Shown here one piece after another: positions 55,689 to 64,000 of a DNA stretch of 64,000 nucleotides. The stretch spans positions 182,141-246,140 of the forward strand of contig JAFDXJ010000053.1 of assembly GCA_018268015.1 (NCBI GenBank). Reading direction: 5' to 3'. This stretch comes from Bacteroidota bacterium (GTDB taxonomy: Bacteria > Bacteroidota > Bacteroidia > Chitinophagales > Chitinophagaceae). The first letter of the stretch is position 1. Each line of letters opens with the position of its first letter. The position numbers and the translations under genes were made by a program. The notes under the pieces are model-generated. The model did not search any database. It saw nothing but the letters and a program-made list of their open reading frames with translations, and was not told the origin of the DNA.

Positions 55689-56411
55689 TTAACCTTTTTG
55701 AAGAATACCATTGGTATATAATGGAAGCACATGGGCTATATCTTCCGTGATACACCATTCCATATCAGCCTGTAAATTATATGCGGAAAGCCTTTTCCAG
55801 TGTGCAGTTTTACGAATAAATGTAGAAAGATCATGCTGATGGAGTGCATACATTTCAGCTGCCATAAGGCTACTGTCACATTCAATGGTAAAATTTTCCC
55901 TGATGCGTTTTATCACTGCGCCGGCAAATAAGGTATCTTCCAGGTTAAACCGGTCTTTCCAGGCGGAGCAGCCGAGTATTACATTTTTTTTCTGGCGTAC
56001 TAAATATTCACATACTGCAGAAATATTTGGGAATGACCCGGTAATAATCCCAGTTGCTTTCTGATCGGTAGCGAGTTGTATCAGTCTGGTACCATTTGTT
56101 GTCGTGATTACGAGCGTTTTTCCTTCAATAAAAGAACGTGGGTATTCTGAAGGTGAGTTTCCATGCTGCAATCCTTCAATAATTTTTCCATCTCTTTCTC
56201 CTGCAGTAACTGCATTCAGTGTTTTACCCATGGAGATACAGTCAGCAACACTGGAAACGGGAACTACTTTTGTTGCTCCATGAAAAAGGGCAGCCGCAAT
56301 GGTAGATGTGGCACGGAAAACATCTATAATCACTACAATGCTATTGGTAATATCATATAAATGTAAAAGGCCGGGCGATAAAATGGTATGTAAAGAAGGT
56401 TTAGTCCTCAT
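55689..56411 (-). CDS. comB: 2-phosphosulfolactate phosphatase-like protein
   Basis: A 240-residue protein of the ComB family. Family features are VVIIDVFRATSTIAAALFHGA, the SPSEYPRSFIEGKTLVITTTNGTRLI core, and GCSAWKDRFNLEDTLFAGAV. In methanogens ComB dephosphorylates 2-phosphosulfolactate for coenzyme M. Most bacteria that carry it lack that pathway, so the physiological substrate in Bacteroidota is unknown. It stands on the minus strand, 120 bases upstream of the SNF2 gene and divergent from a TPR protein gene. Confidence 0.92.
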   Translation of the reverse strand: MRTKPSLHTILSPGLLHLYDITNSIVVIIDVFRATSTIAAALFHGATKVVPVSSVADCISMGKTLNAVTAGERDGKIIEGLQHGNSPSEYPRSFIEGKTLVITTTNGTRLIQLATDQKATGIITGSFPNISAVCEYLVRQKKNVILGCSAWKDRFNLEDTLFAGAVIKRIRENFTIECDSSLMAAEMYALHQHDLSTFIRKTAHWKRLSAYNLQADMEWCITEDIAHVLPLYTNGILQKG

Positions 56412-56577
56412 TATTTCGCAAATATAGTTGGGATTGTGTTTTAAATGAATTGAATATTCATGGCATCTTTCATTTTCACTTTTTTGTTCAAATTATTCTT
56501 TAAATAGGTGTTCAGACCTATCAAATTCACGAAATGAAAATAGAATTTTGAGACTAGAATATACCCATAATATGGTA

Positions 56578-56607
56578 TTGATATAGGAGGATATTGCATT
56601 ATCTTGC
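56578..56607 (+). promoter_or_regulatory. Putative promoter of the TPR gene
   Basis: TTG at 56578-56580 and TATCTTGC at 56600-56607, with a 19-base spacer, resemble the Bacteroidota consensus. The ATG is at 56625. AGGAGG at 56585-56590 falls inside the spacer, so it is not a ribosome binding site if this promoter is right. Confidence 0.4.
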
Positions 56608-56624
56608 AATCAAAACTAATAATT

Positions 56625-57446
56625 ATGAAAAAGAATATTTTTCTTTTTGGACTCTTGTTGATTTCTGTAGCCGCTTTTTCACAAACGGCTAAAGAAAGTT
56701 ATGACAATGGCATCACTTTAAAAAATGATCAAAAATATGAAGAGGCTTTGGCTGCATTTAAAAAAACAATCAGCCTTGACGCTTCCTATTCATACGCCTA
56801 TTTCCAGTCAGCATGGTGCTGTAATGAATTAGAGAAATACGAAGATGCCCTTACCTTTTTGGATAAATTTAATCCGGATAATGATGATGACCTGGCTTCC
56901 AAATATGTAGAAATAGGTTATGCAAATTATAAATTGGAAAATGAGGATGAAGCGATTAATGCATATAATGAAGCGCTCCGGTATCACCCTAATTACGGTG
57001 TAGCCTACCGGGGGTTGGGCAATGTTTATTATGACAATGATGAATATGAAGATGCACAGACAAATTTTGAAAATGCCATTCTTTATGATGAAGAAAACTC
57101 AAAATCTTCTTATTATACTTTGGGATGGCTTTATAATGAAAATGAAGAATATGCCAAAGCAGAAAGTGTCTTAAAAAAGGCCATTGATTATGATCCGGAA
57201 GATACCAGGAATTATGAAGAACTGGCATATACTTTCATGAAATTGGGAAAATATAATGATGGAATTACACAGGCAAAAAAGGCAATCGTTTTGAATCCCA
57301 AGTCATCTTTAGGTTATTATTACCTTGGAAGTTGTTATATGGGTCTAAATCAAAAAGATAATGCTATGGATGCCTATAATAAATTAAAAGCATTTGATGA
57401 AGAAGAGGCTGAGACGTTATTAAAAGAGATAGAAGGAACGAATTAA
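56625..57446 (+). CDS. Exported TPR-repeat protein
   Basis: A 273-residue protein with signal peptide MKKNIFLFGLLLISVAAFSQ; the start at ATG 56625 is preferred over one at 56604 for this reason. Six or more tetratricopeptide repeats run from about 25 to 265 (for example EEALAAFKKTISLDASYSYAY and AESVLKKAIDYDPEDTRNYEE). Asp, Glu and Tyr are abundant. It probably works as a periplasmic or outer membrane scaffold. It is convergent with asd; the two share a bidirectional terminator. Confidence 0.9.
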   Translation: MKKNIFLFGLLLISVAAFSQTAKESYDNGITLKNDQKYEEALAAFKKTISLDASYSYAYFQSAWCCNELEKYEDALTFLDKFNPDNDDDLASKYVEIGYANYKLENEDEAINAYNEALRYHPNYGVAYRGLGNVYYDNDEYEDAQTNFENAILYDEENSKSSYYTLGWLYNENEEYAKAESVLKKAIDYDPEDTRNYEELAYTFMKLGKYNDGITQAKKAIVLNPKSSLGYYYLGSCYMGLNQKDNAMDAYNKLKAFDEEEAETLLKEIEGTN

Positions 57447-57455
57447 TTTTTTTTC

Positions 57456-57490
57456 AATAAGAAGGCGCTTTCAAAAAGCGCCTTCTTATT
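57456..57490. terminator. Bidirectional terminator between the TPR gene and asd
   Basis: A 16-bp perfect stem (57456-57471 with 57475-57490) around loop CAA, core AAGAAGGCGCTTT. T-rich sequence lies on both sides, which fits two convergent genes. Confidence 0.92.
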
Positions 57491-57495
57491 TTCTA

Positions 57496-58485
57496 TTAAA
57501 GTAGCTTATTCTTTAATACATATTCGGCAATTTGAACAGCATTTGTAGCCGCGCCTTTACGAAGGTTATCACTTACAATCCACATATTGATTGAATTTGG
57601 CTGCGAATCATCTTGCCTGATCCTTCCTACAAATACATCGTCTCTTTGATAGGCATTGATTGGCATTGGGTAGATCAAATTGGATGGATCGTCTTGTAAA
57701 ATGATCCCAGGGGATGCGGATAAAATATCTTTAATCTCTTTCACGGACATTTCTTTCTCAAATTCTACATTTACACTTTCACTATGACCACCCATTACAG
57801 GAATGCGTACCGTGGTTGCTGTAATATGGATACTCTGATCACCCATGATCTTCCGGGTTTCATTGATCATCTTCATTTCTTCTTTTGTATACCCATTATC
57901 TAAAAAAACATCAATTTGTGGAATCACATTTAGGTCAATGGGGTAAGCATAAGCCATTTCTCCTATCAGGCCTTTGCGCTCATTGATCAGTTGATCCACG
58001 GCTTTTTTCCCGGTACCTGTTACACTTTGATAAGTGCTTACTACAATCCTGCGAATCTTATTTCTTTGATGCAATGGGTACAATGCCATAACCATTTGTA
58101 TTGTAGAACAATTTGGATTTGCAATAATTTTATCGGCATTGGTTAATATCCCGGCATTGATTTCCGGCACTACCAGGGGTATGGCCGGATCCATTCTCCA
58201 TGCGCTGGAATTATCAATAACAGTGATGCCGGCTTGCGCAAATTTGGGTGCCCAAATTTTTGATGTTTCGCCTCCTGCAGAAAAAATTGCCAATGCCGGT
58301 TTTGCATCTATGGCCTCCTGGGCCGATATTACATCATATTTTTTTTCCTTAAAATGAATTTTTTTACCAATTGATTTTTCAGAAGCTACAGGTAAAATGG
58401 TCGTAACCGGAAAGTTCCTTTCTTCCAGCACTTCTAATATTTTAGTACCCACCAAACCGGTTGCTCCTACGACGGCGACTTTCAT
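57496..58485 (-). CDS. asd: Aspartate-semialdehyde dehydrogenase
   Basis: A 329-residue enzyme that makes aspartate semialdehyde for Lys, Thr, Met and diaminopimelate. The NADP motif is GATGLVG. The catalytic cysteine is C126 in NPNCSTIQ, and GGHSESVNVEF carries the conserved histidine. Length fits the family. Minus-strand TATTTTTG (58527-58534) may be a -7 element. A terminator 77 bases upstream (58562-58592) separates it from the M13 gene. Confidence 0.97.
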   Translation of the reverse strand: MKVAVVGATGLVGTKILEVLEERNFPVTTILPVASEKSIGKKIHFKEKKYDVISAQEAIDAKPALAIFSAGGETSKIWAPKFAQAGITVIDNSSAWRMDPAIPLVVPEINAGILTNADKIIANPNCSTIQMVMALYPLHQRNKIRRIVVSTYQSVTGTGKKAVDQLINERKGLIGEMAYAYPIDLNVIPQIDVFLDNGYTKEEMKMINETRKIMGDQSIHITATTVRIPVMGGHSESVNVEFEKEMSVKEIKDILSASPGIILQDDPSNLIYPMPINAYQRDDVFVGRIRQDDSQPNSINMWIVSDNLRKGAATNAVQIAEYVLKNKLL

Positions 58486-58561
58486 ATAGAATCGTATTTT
58501 TTTATAATGGCTTTTTCAATTCTCTGCAAAAATATTTGAACTTTTCCCAAATTCACACAAT

Positions 58562-58592
58562 AAAAAAAGCGCCATCAAAAGGCGCTTTTTTT
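58562..58592 (-). terminator. Terminator of the M13 peptidase gene
   Basis: AAAAAAAGCGCC (58562-58573) pairs with GGCGCTTTTTTT (58581-58592) over 12 bp with a 7-base loop. On the minus strand the stem ends in seven T residues. It is directly downstream of the M13 stop. Confidence 0.9.
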
Positions 58593-58604
58593 GAAGGAAA
58601 ATAT

Positions 58605-60647
58605 TTACCAGATTTTGATCCGTTTATCTTCAGGGAGATACATTTTTTCACCGGGCTGCACATTGAAAGCGGTATAAAATGGCGTGAAATTCATGAGTGG
58701 TCCATTGACACGGTACATAGGGGGTGAATGTGGGTCCAGGTTGATAAGCATCCTTTCATATTCAGGTTTCTCTTTGGATCTCCATATTTGAGCAAAGCTG
58801 ATAAAGAATCGCTGATCCGGTGTAAAGCCATCAATTTTAGTTGTATCCTGGCTTTCTTTTGTCATTTTAAAAGCATCATAAGCGATGCAAATACCTCCGA
58901 TATCCGCCATATTTTCACCAGTAGTTAATTCACCATTTACATGTACTGAATCTAAAACGGTGAAAGAATTATACAATTCATTCACTAATTTAGTTTTGGC
59001 TTTAAACTTTTCATTATCCTGTTTATTCCACCAATTTTTCAGATTGCCATTCTTATCATATTGGGCGCCCTGGTCATCAAATGCATGGGTCATTTCATGG
59101 CCGATAACCATACCAATGCCTCCATAGTTAATGGCGTCATCCGCATTTGGGTCAAAGAATGGAAATTGCAAAATACCTGCCGGGAAAACTATTTCATTGA
59201 TACTCGGGTTATAGTATGCATTAATAGTTGGCGGTGTCATAGCCCATTCTGTTTTATCCACAGGCTTTCCTAGCTTATTGAGGTTATAATTGTATTCATT
59301 TTTAGCCGCACTCAATTTATTTTCGAAGTATTTTCCTTTATCAATATCAACCTTACTATAATCTCTCCATTTATCGGGATAACCAATTTTTTTGAGGAAT
59401 GCGTGTAATTTATCTTTTGCTATGGCTTTGGTGCTATCGCTCATCCAATCCAGTTTACTAATGCGGGCATCAAAGGCGGTTTGTAGATTATTCACCATGT
59501 CGAGCATACGCTTTTTTGCCTCCGGTGTGAAATATCTTTGAACATATAACTGACCTAAGGCTTCACCTAAGTGACTATCTGTAGATTGTACCATTCTGTC
59601 CCATCTTGGTTTCATTTCCGATTGGCCACTGAGGGCTTTATTATAATAATCGAAACTGGCTTGAACAAAAGGGCTACTCAATGAATTGGCATAATTACTT
59701 AATGTATGCACCCACAGATAATCTTTCCAGGTATCCATGGATGTGGATAAGAGAAGACCATTCAGTTTTGTATAATAAGCTGGTTGTTGCACATTTAATG
59801 AATCAACATGCATATCCAAGCCAGCCAAAGTGTTATTCCAGTTAAATGTAGCATCTGTTTTGGCGAGTGCATCCAGTTTGAGCATATGATAGTTACTTTC
59901 CGGATCGCGTAATTCTACATTTGTTTTATGGCTTGAGGCCATTTGTTTTTCTAATGTATAAATAGCTTCTACTTTTTTCGAAGCAACTACTGAATCAACC
60001 CCTGTCAGGGTAAATAATTTTTGTAAATAAGTTCTATATGCTTTTACAATAGCCAATGTAGCGGGGTCTGTTTTAAAGTAATAATCCCTGTCTGGAAGGC
60101 CCAGACCAGCTTGTGAAAAGATGGCTACATTGATGGCGCTGTTTTTATCATCAGCCCCTATATACTCATTGATCAACAAAGAATTTCCCAACTTCGCCTG
60201 ATCTGTTACAAAGTGCATAATGTCGGCAGGCGTTTTAATCGTATCTATTTCAGATTGTATTGGTTTTACGGGATCATATCCTCTTTTCTCAATGGTTGTA
60301 GTATCCATGCCGGCTATGTAGTAATCTGCTACTTTTTGTTCAATGCTTCCCGGTGTAGTTTTAACTTTCGAGATTGAATCCAGTAAATGATGAAGATTAT
60401 CTTTTGTGTTGTTATACAAATCCAGGAATGCGCCTGCTTCAGATTCGGATGCAGGAATAGTGGCTTTATCTATCCATTTTCCATTTACGTACAGGAAAAA
60501 ATTATCTCCTGGTTTGATAGAAGTATTCATGGCAGAAGTATCCAGATACATTTTAGAACCTGTTGCATTAGTTGAGCTATCATTACAGGAAAAAAGACTT
60601 ATACCTGTTGCTGTTAGTACGGTTGCAAAAAGCAAATTAATTTTCAT
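58605..60647 (-). CDS. M13 family (neprilysin-like) metallopeptidase lipoprotein
   Basis: A 680-residue lipoprotein with lipobox LFSC (C21). The zinc site is H517-E518-M-T-H521 and E578 in GENMADIGG, with D582 as the support residue. NAYYNPSINEIVFPAG is the substrate-binding NAYY-type motif. It is a periplasmic or surface endopeptidase that cuts short peptides. The C-terminus ends RIKIW instead of the C-x-x-W of mammalian enzymes, common in bacteria. It has its own terminator. The 167-base region upstream shows no gene. Confidence 0.96.
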   Translation of the reverse strand: MKINLLFATVLTATGISLFSCNDSSTNATGSKMYLDTSAMNTSIKPGDNFFLYVNGKWIDKATIPASESEAGAFLDLYNNTKDNLHHLLDSISKVKTTPGSIEQKVADYYIAGMDTTTIEKRGYDPVKPIQSEIDTIKTPADIMHFVTDQAKLGNSLLINEYIGADDKNSAINVAIFSQAGLGLPDRDYYFKTDPATLAIVKAYRTYLQKLFTLTGVDSVVASKKVEAIYTLEKQMASSHKTNVELRDPESNYHMLKLDALAKTDATFNWNNTLAGLDMHVDSLNVQQPAYYTKLNGLLLSTSMDTWKDYLWVHTLSNYANSLSSPFVQASFDYYNKALSGQSEMKPRWDRMVQSTDSHLGEALGQLYVQRYFTPEAKKRMLDMVNNLQTAFDARISKLDWMSDSTKAIAKDKLHAFLKKIGYPDKWRDYSKVDIDKGKYFENKLSAAKNEYNYNLNKLGKPVDKTEWAMTPPTINAYYNPSINEIVFPAGILQFPFFDPNADDAINYGGIGMVIGHEMTHAFDDQGAQYDKNGNLKNWWNKQDNEKFKAKTKLVNELYNSFTVLDSVHVNGELTTGENMADIGGICIAYDAFKMTKESQDTTKIDGFTPDQRFFISFAQIWRSKEKPEYERMLINLDPHSPPMYRVNGPLMNFTPFYTAFNVQPGEKMYLPEDKRIKIW

Positions 60648-60814
60648 TTTTAAAATTTAGTTTGCTAAAATAAAAAAAATGCATACAAACCTGATAAAAA
60701 TTTGATAAAAGGAATGTGAAAACGCTGAAAGGGCATAGAGATGAGGCATTTTTTCAAACATGCTAAAATCTATGGTCAGGCGTTAAAATAAATGAGAGGA
60801 CGTTTATTGTAATA

Positions 60815-61738
60815 TTACATTAAAGCAATATCAAAGTTTACAAGCTCTACAAAATCATTGATCCGTATAGCAATATCTTCCTTCGTTACTTCTTTTAATC
60901 TTTCTGTACCAAATTTTTCCACACAGAAGCTCGCCATGGCGCTGCCTACGATAATAGCCGTTTTCATATTTTCATAAGAAATGTCTTTCGTCCGGGCAAG
61001 ATGTCCGATAAAGCCACCTGCAAAGGAATCGCCGGCGCCGGTAGGGTCAAATACTTCGTCTAAAGGCAATGCTGGGGCGAAGAAAACATTGTTTTGATGA
61101 AATAATAAAGCGCCATGTTCTCCTTTCTTAATGATCAGGTATTTGGGGCCCATAGTTAAAATTTTCTTGGCGGCCTTTACAAGCGAATACTCATTGGATA
61201 ATTGCCTGGCCTCACTGTCATTGATCAGGATAACATCTGTTAACTGCATTACTTCACGCAGGTCATCCATAGCGGTATCCATCCAAAAATTCATGGTATC
61301 CAATACGATGAGTTTTGGCCTTACCGAAAATTGTTCAATGACTTTTTTCTGAAGAGAGGGCATGACATTCCCGAGCATTAGAAAGGAGGATTCTTTGTAA
61401 GAGTCCGGCAAAACGGGGTTAAATTGTGAGAGCACATTTAATTCAGTTACCAGGGTATCTCGCGTGTTCATGTCCATGTGGTAACGACCACTCCAGAAAA
61501 AAGATTTGCCATCGGGTACTATTTCTACACCCTCAGTATCCACACCACAATTTTTTAAATGAGCCAATTCTTCCAGTGGAAAATCATTTCCAATAATGGA
61601 CACTTGCTTTACCGGGTTTATAAAGTGATTTGCAGCATAAGCCACATACATTGCGGAGCCACCAATAATCTTATCAGATTTGCCAAAAGGGGTTTCAATA
61701 GCATCAAAAGCCATGGTACCTACTACTACTAAAGACAT
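60815..61738 (-). CDS. PfkB family carbohydrate/nucleoside kinase
   Basis: A 307-residue ribokinase-like kinase. The start at ATG 61738 (MSLVVVGTMAFDAIETP) matches the family; a start 11 codons upstream adds only hydrophobic residues. The PfkB signature is DPTGAGDSFAGGFIG with the catalytic Asp. KIIGGSAMYVAYAA forms the substrate lid. The layout recalls adenosine or sugar kinases, and the substrate is not determined. It is divergent from the tetR gene. Confidence 0.93.
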   Translation of the reverse strand: MSLVVVGTMAFDAIETPFGKSDKIIGGSAMYVAYAANHFINPVKQVSIIGNDFPLEELAHLKNCGVDTEGVEIVPDGKSFFWSGRYHMDMNTRDTLVTELNVLSQFNPVLPDSYKESSFLMLGNVMPSLQKKVIEQFSVRPKLIVLDTMNFWMDTAMDDLREVMQLTDVILINDSEARQLSNEYSLVKAAKKILTMGPKYLIIKKGEHGALLFHQNNVFFAPALPLDEVFDPTGAGDSFAGGFIGHLARTKDISYENMKTAIIVGSAMASFCVEKFGTERLKEVTKEDIAIRINDFVELVNFDIALM

Positions 61739-61855
61739 AAGCAATATTATTAAAGGCTGCAAACCTATCAATTTTATGTCATACGGAAAACTGTGAATTT
61801 AGTAAATGGCCATAGATGAGCATTAAAAACGATCTTTGTTAACTATTTTTGCATA

Positions 61856-62452
61856 ATGGCGAGGATTAAAATTTCAAAAGAAGAAAGCCGCAAAGAGCTC
61901 ATCATACGGTCTGCAGCAACGCTTTTTAGAAAGAAGGGTTTTAAAGCAGCCAGCATGCGCAGTCTTGCAGAAGAGGTAGGAGTAGAGGCATCCAGCTTAT
62001 ATAATCATATTCACTCAAAGCCTATCATACTCAAAGAAATTTGTTTTCAGGTGGCCAGTCAATTTTTAAATGAAATACAGAAAATTGAGGAATCAGGAGC
62101 GTCCACCCTTGAAAATGTAGAATCCCTTATTCGTTTTCATATACGCCAGATGATTGAAAACTTTGAAAAAGTTTATGTCAGTGATCGGGAATGGCGTTAT
62201 TTGCAAGAACCTTTTCTTTCTCAATTCAGGGAGCAAAGGAGATTATATAGAAAACGGTTTGCCCAAATCATCCAAGATGGAATTGATCGGGGACAAATAA
62301 CCCAAATTGATCCTGCCACGGCCGTTCTGATCATGTTGCATGCTATTGGGGGCATTGAAGCCTGGCATCGCAGCAAGAATAAAATTTCAGGCCGTGAATT
62401 GGAAGAAAATATGGTAGCCATATTAATTAATGGTTTAAAAATGAAAATATAA
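61856..62452 (+). CDS. TetR/AcrR family transcriptional regulator
   Basis: A 198-residue regulator. The N-terminal helix-turn-helix reads ELIIRSAATLFRKKGFKAASMRSLAEEVGVEASSLYNHI. The C-terminal ligand domain resembles TetR_C of PaaR-type repressors. It precedes paaE by 9 bases, so it probably controls that gene and itself, perhaps responding to phenylacetyl-CoA or a related aromatic thioester. TATTTTTG, a -7-like element, lies at 61844-61851, only four bases before the ATG. Confidence 0.93.
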   Translation: MARIKISKEESRKELIIRSAATLFRKKGFKAASMRSLAEEVGVEASSLYNHIHSKPIILKEICFQVASQFLNEIQKIEESGASTLENVESLIRFHIRQMIENFEKVYVSDREWRYLQEPFLSQFREQRRLYRKRFAQIIQDGIDRGQITQIDPATAVLIMLHAIGGIEAWHRSKNKISGRELEENMVAILINGLKMKI

Positions 62453-62461
62453 AAAAGAAAG

Positions 62462-63541
62462 ATGTCTCTGCATTTTGAAAAAATCCCCGTCAAAAAAATT
62501 CAGGAAGAAACTAATGAATGTGTAACGATCACTTTGGATATACCGGGTTCATTAAAACCGGCATTTGCATTTACACATGGCCAACATTTAAATTTTCGCA
62601 GTATCATCAATGGAGAAGAGTTGCGCCGCACCTATTCTCTTTGTACTGCACCCTATGAGAAGGAATGGAAAGTGGCCGTGAAAAAGACCTATAATGGCCG
62701 TTTTTCTACTTTTGTCAATGAGCAATTAAAAGTAGGTGATATACTCGAGGTCATGCCGCCATCCGGTACTTTTTCCACACCAATTGATCCTGCTCAAAGA
62801 AAAAATTATGTAGCATTTGCCGCCGGTAGCGGTATTACCCCAATTATTTCTATTTTAAAAACAATCTTACAGGAAGAGCCATTGAGCACTTTTACATTAG
62901 TATTTGGAAATAAAACGAGGCAGTCCATTATTTTTTTCGAAGAGTTAGAAGGATTAAAAAACAAATACCTGAATCGCTTTCAATTGATTTTTTTATTAAG
63001 TCGGGAAAAAACAGAATCACCCATTAATGATGGAAGGATTTCATTTGAAAAATTAAAAAGCCTGGAAAAGCTGATCCAATATAACCGGGTTCATGAATAT
63101 TTTATTTGTGGCCCTGAAACGATGCTCTTTTGTGTAAAAGAATTTTTGCAGTCTATTGGGGTTGCTGAGAAAAAAATTCATTTTGAATTATTTACTACAC
63201 CCGGAGAAAATATCGTGCAGACGCTACCGATAAAAAAACCGGAAGCTATTGGAGCATCCAGCAGTATTTCTGTAAAGATAGATGGACGCTTTACCCAATT
63301 TGAAATGGCGGAAGATGATCCGCATTCAATTTTAGATGCTGCGCTTCATGCAGGTGCTGATCTTCCTTTTTCATGTAAGGGAGGCGTTTGCTGTACCTGT
63401 AAAGCCAAATTGCTGGAAGGAGAGGTGGACATGAAAGTGCATTATGGCCTGGAAGATGAGGAAATAGAAGAAGGATTTATCCTAACCTGTCAAAGCAGGC
63501 CACTCACTAAAAATGTCGTCGTAGATTTTGATATTAAATAA
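62462..63541 (+). CDS. paaE: PaaE-like phenylacetyl-CoA epoxidase reductase
   Basis: A 359-residue flavin reductase. The FAD-binding domain (about 1-105, with RRTYSLCT) is followed by the NAD(P) domain (about 110-235, FAAGSGITPIISILK, YFICGPETML) and a 2Fe-2S ferredoxin with ligands C305, C310, C313 and C343. In the paa pathway PaaE feeds electrons to the PaaABC epoxidase. No paaABCD gene is in this window, and the next gene is on the other strand. It may serve another oxygenase instead. Confidence 0.85.
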   Translation: MSLHFEKIPVKKIQEETNECVTITLDIPGSLKPAFAFTHGQHLNFRSIINGEELRRTYSLCTAPYEKEWKVAVKKTYNGRFSTFVNEQLKVGDILEVMPPSGTFSTPIDPAQRKNYVAFAAGSGITPIISILKTILQEEPLSTFTLVFGNKTRQSIIFFEELEGLKNKYLNRFQLIFLLSREKTESPINDGRISFEKLKSLEKLIQYNRVHEYFICGPETMLFCVKEFLQSIGVAEKKIHFELFTTPGENIVQTLPIKKPEAIGASSSISVKIDGRFTQFEMAEDDPHSILDAALHAGADLPFSCKGGVCCTCKAKLLEGEVDMKVHYGLEDEEIEEGFILTCQSRPLTKNVVVDFDIK

Positions 63542-63596
63542 AACAGAAGGGAGGTGAATGCCCGGCATTAAAAATTGGATTCTTTTTCCGAAATTT

Positions 63597-63986
63597 TTAT
63601 CTGGTTAAAGACACGACCAATAAGCTGCCTGCAAACACAGCTAAAATACCCAGGATAATGCTGGCGATTGTATATAGTATAAATATGCCATAGTCACCTG
63701 ATCGTAAAAATGCCAAATTTTCAAAAGCAAAAGTAGAGAAAGTCGTAAATCCTCCACAAAAGCCGGTTACCAATGCTAAACGCCATTCAGGTGAAAGTAG
63801 ATTTTCTTTTTGTGAAAGTGCAAAAAAGGTTCCAATCAGCAAGCAACCAACGATATTGATGATAAAAGTACTTAGTGGAAATACGGAATTTTGAGGTTTC
63901 GTCATCCAGGATTGAATTCCATAGCGAGATACGCCACCTATGCCACTACTTAAAAAAACAATGAAGACTAATTTTAAAGAATTCAT
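63597..63986 (-). CDS. crcB: Fluoride-specific ion channel CrcB/Fluc
   Basis: A 129-residue protein with four transmembrane helices. GGVSRYGIQSW, TFIINIVGCLLIGTF and GFCGGFTTFSTFAFE are the conserved Fluc motifs, including the asparagine, the central GFCGG turn with the Phe box and the Thr/Ser track. The channel exports fluoride as a dimer. Only 14 bases upstream remain in the window, so a fluoride riboswitch cannot be assessed. It is convergent with paaE, 55 bases apart. Confidence 0.95.
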   Translation of the reverse strand: MNSLKLVFIVFLSSGIGGVSRYGIQSWMTKPQNSVFPLSTFIINIVGCLLIGTFFALSQKENLLSPEWRLALVTGFCGGFTTFSTFAFENLAFLRSGDYGIFILYTIASIILGILAVFAGSLLVVSLTR

Positions 63987-64000
63987 ACATCTAAAATTAA

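Noticed and set aside
1..64000. tRNA, rRNA, CRISPR, insertion sequence, prophage or riboswitch
   Set aside because: No cloverleaf-like block, spaced direct repeats, transposase or integrase frame, or recognisable aptamer was seen by eye. A covariance-model scan would be decisive.

Overview
The window is an AT-rich chromosomal segment of a Bacteroidota bacterium, most likely of the Chitinophagaceae type. The evidence is the gliding/type IX secretion genes gldC, gldD and gldE, Bacteroidota-specific families (DUF3109, DUF6089), a fused E1 alpha/beta dehydrogenase, the block uppS-bamA-ompH-ompH-murI, a promoter of the TTG-N19-TAnnTTTG type before ileS, and starts that mostly lack Shine-Dalgarno sequences. 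Gene density is high, no gap exceeds 300 bp, and I saw no tRNA, rRNA, CRISPR array, insertion sequence or prophage. The genus assignment is inference.

Layout. 1-4.2 kb: 3' end of rpoN, a PAP2-like membrane protein, an M1 peptidase and a DUF6326-DUF4386 membrane pair. 4.4-10 kb (minus): mutY, ssb, gldE, gldD, DUF3109, lutB. 10.2-13.2 kb (plus): an HU-like protein, a TPR protein, a 31-residue basic protein of the AURKAIP1/COX24 (mS38-like) kind, and RNase G. 13.2-17.6 kb: a sugar locus with a Tat-exported isomerase/epimerase, a Gfo/Idh/MocA oxidoreductase, a second isomerase/epimerase, a cytochrome c lipoprotein and a DUF1080 lipoprotein; it resembles known glycoside 3-oxidation loci. 17.8-26.8 kb: fused E1 dehydrogenase, ileS, an H1-like/DksA-like fusion, tadA, Mn-type superoxide dismutase, yidD-rnpA-rpmH.

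26.9-41.4 kb is one long minus-strand run: prfA, a glycosyltransferase, gldC, yqeY, cvpA, an alpha/beta hydrolase, a CBS protein, a second Omp85 protein, nadK, DUF6089, uppS, bamA, two ompH/skp-like genes and murI. It joins envelope assembly with housekeeping. 41.7-51.8 kb: an amidohydrolase, recO, a half-length carB, a TylF-like methyltransferase, an M23 peptidase, a peroxiredoxin, a small HExxH protein, fabG, a phosphopantetheinyl transferase, dcd and DUF1684. 51.8-64 kb: a SWIM-SNF2 helicase with two SWIM motifs, comB, a TPR protein, asd, an M13 peptidase, a PfkB kinase, tetR-paaE and crcB.

I found no defence island or clearly new multi-gene system. The observations most worth following are the carB gene that stops exactly at the mid-protein domain boundary, the oxidoreductase/cytochrome/DUF1080 sugar locus, the tandem SWIM motifs on the SNF2 protein, the histone-like DksA fusion without zinc cysteines, the tiny mS38-like gene, and the PAP2-like protein with altered motifs.
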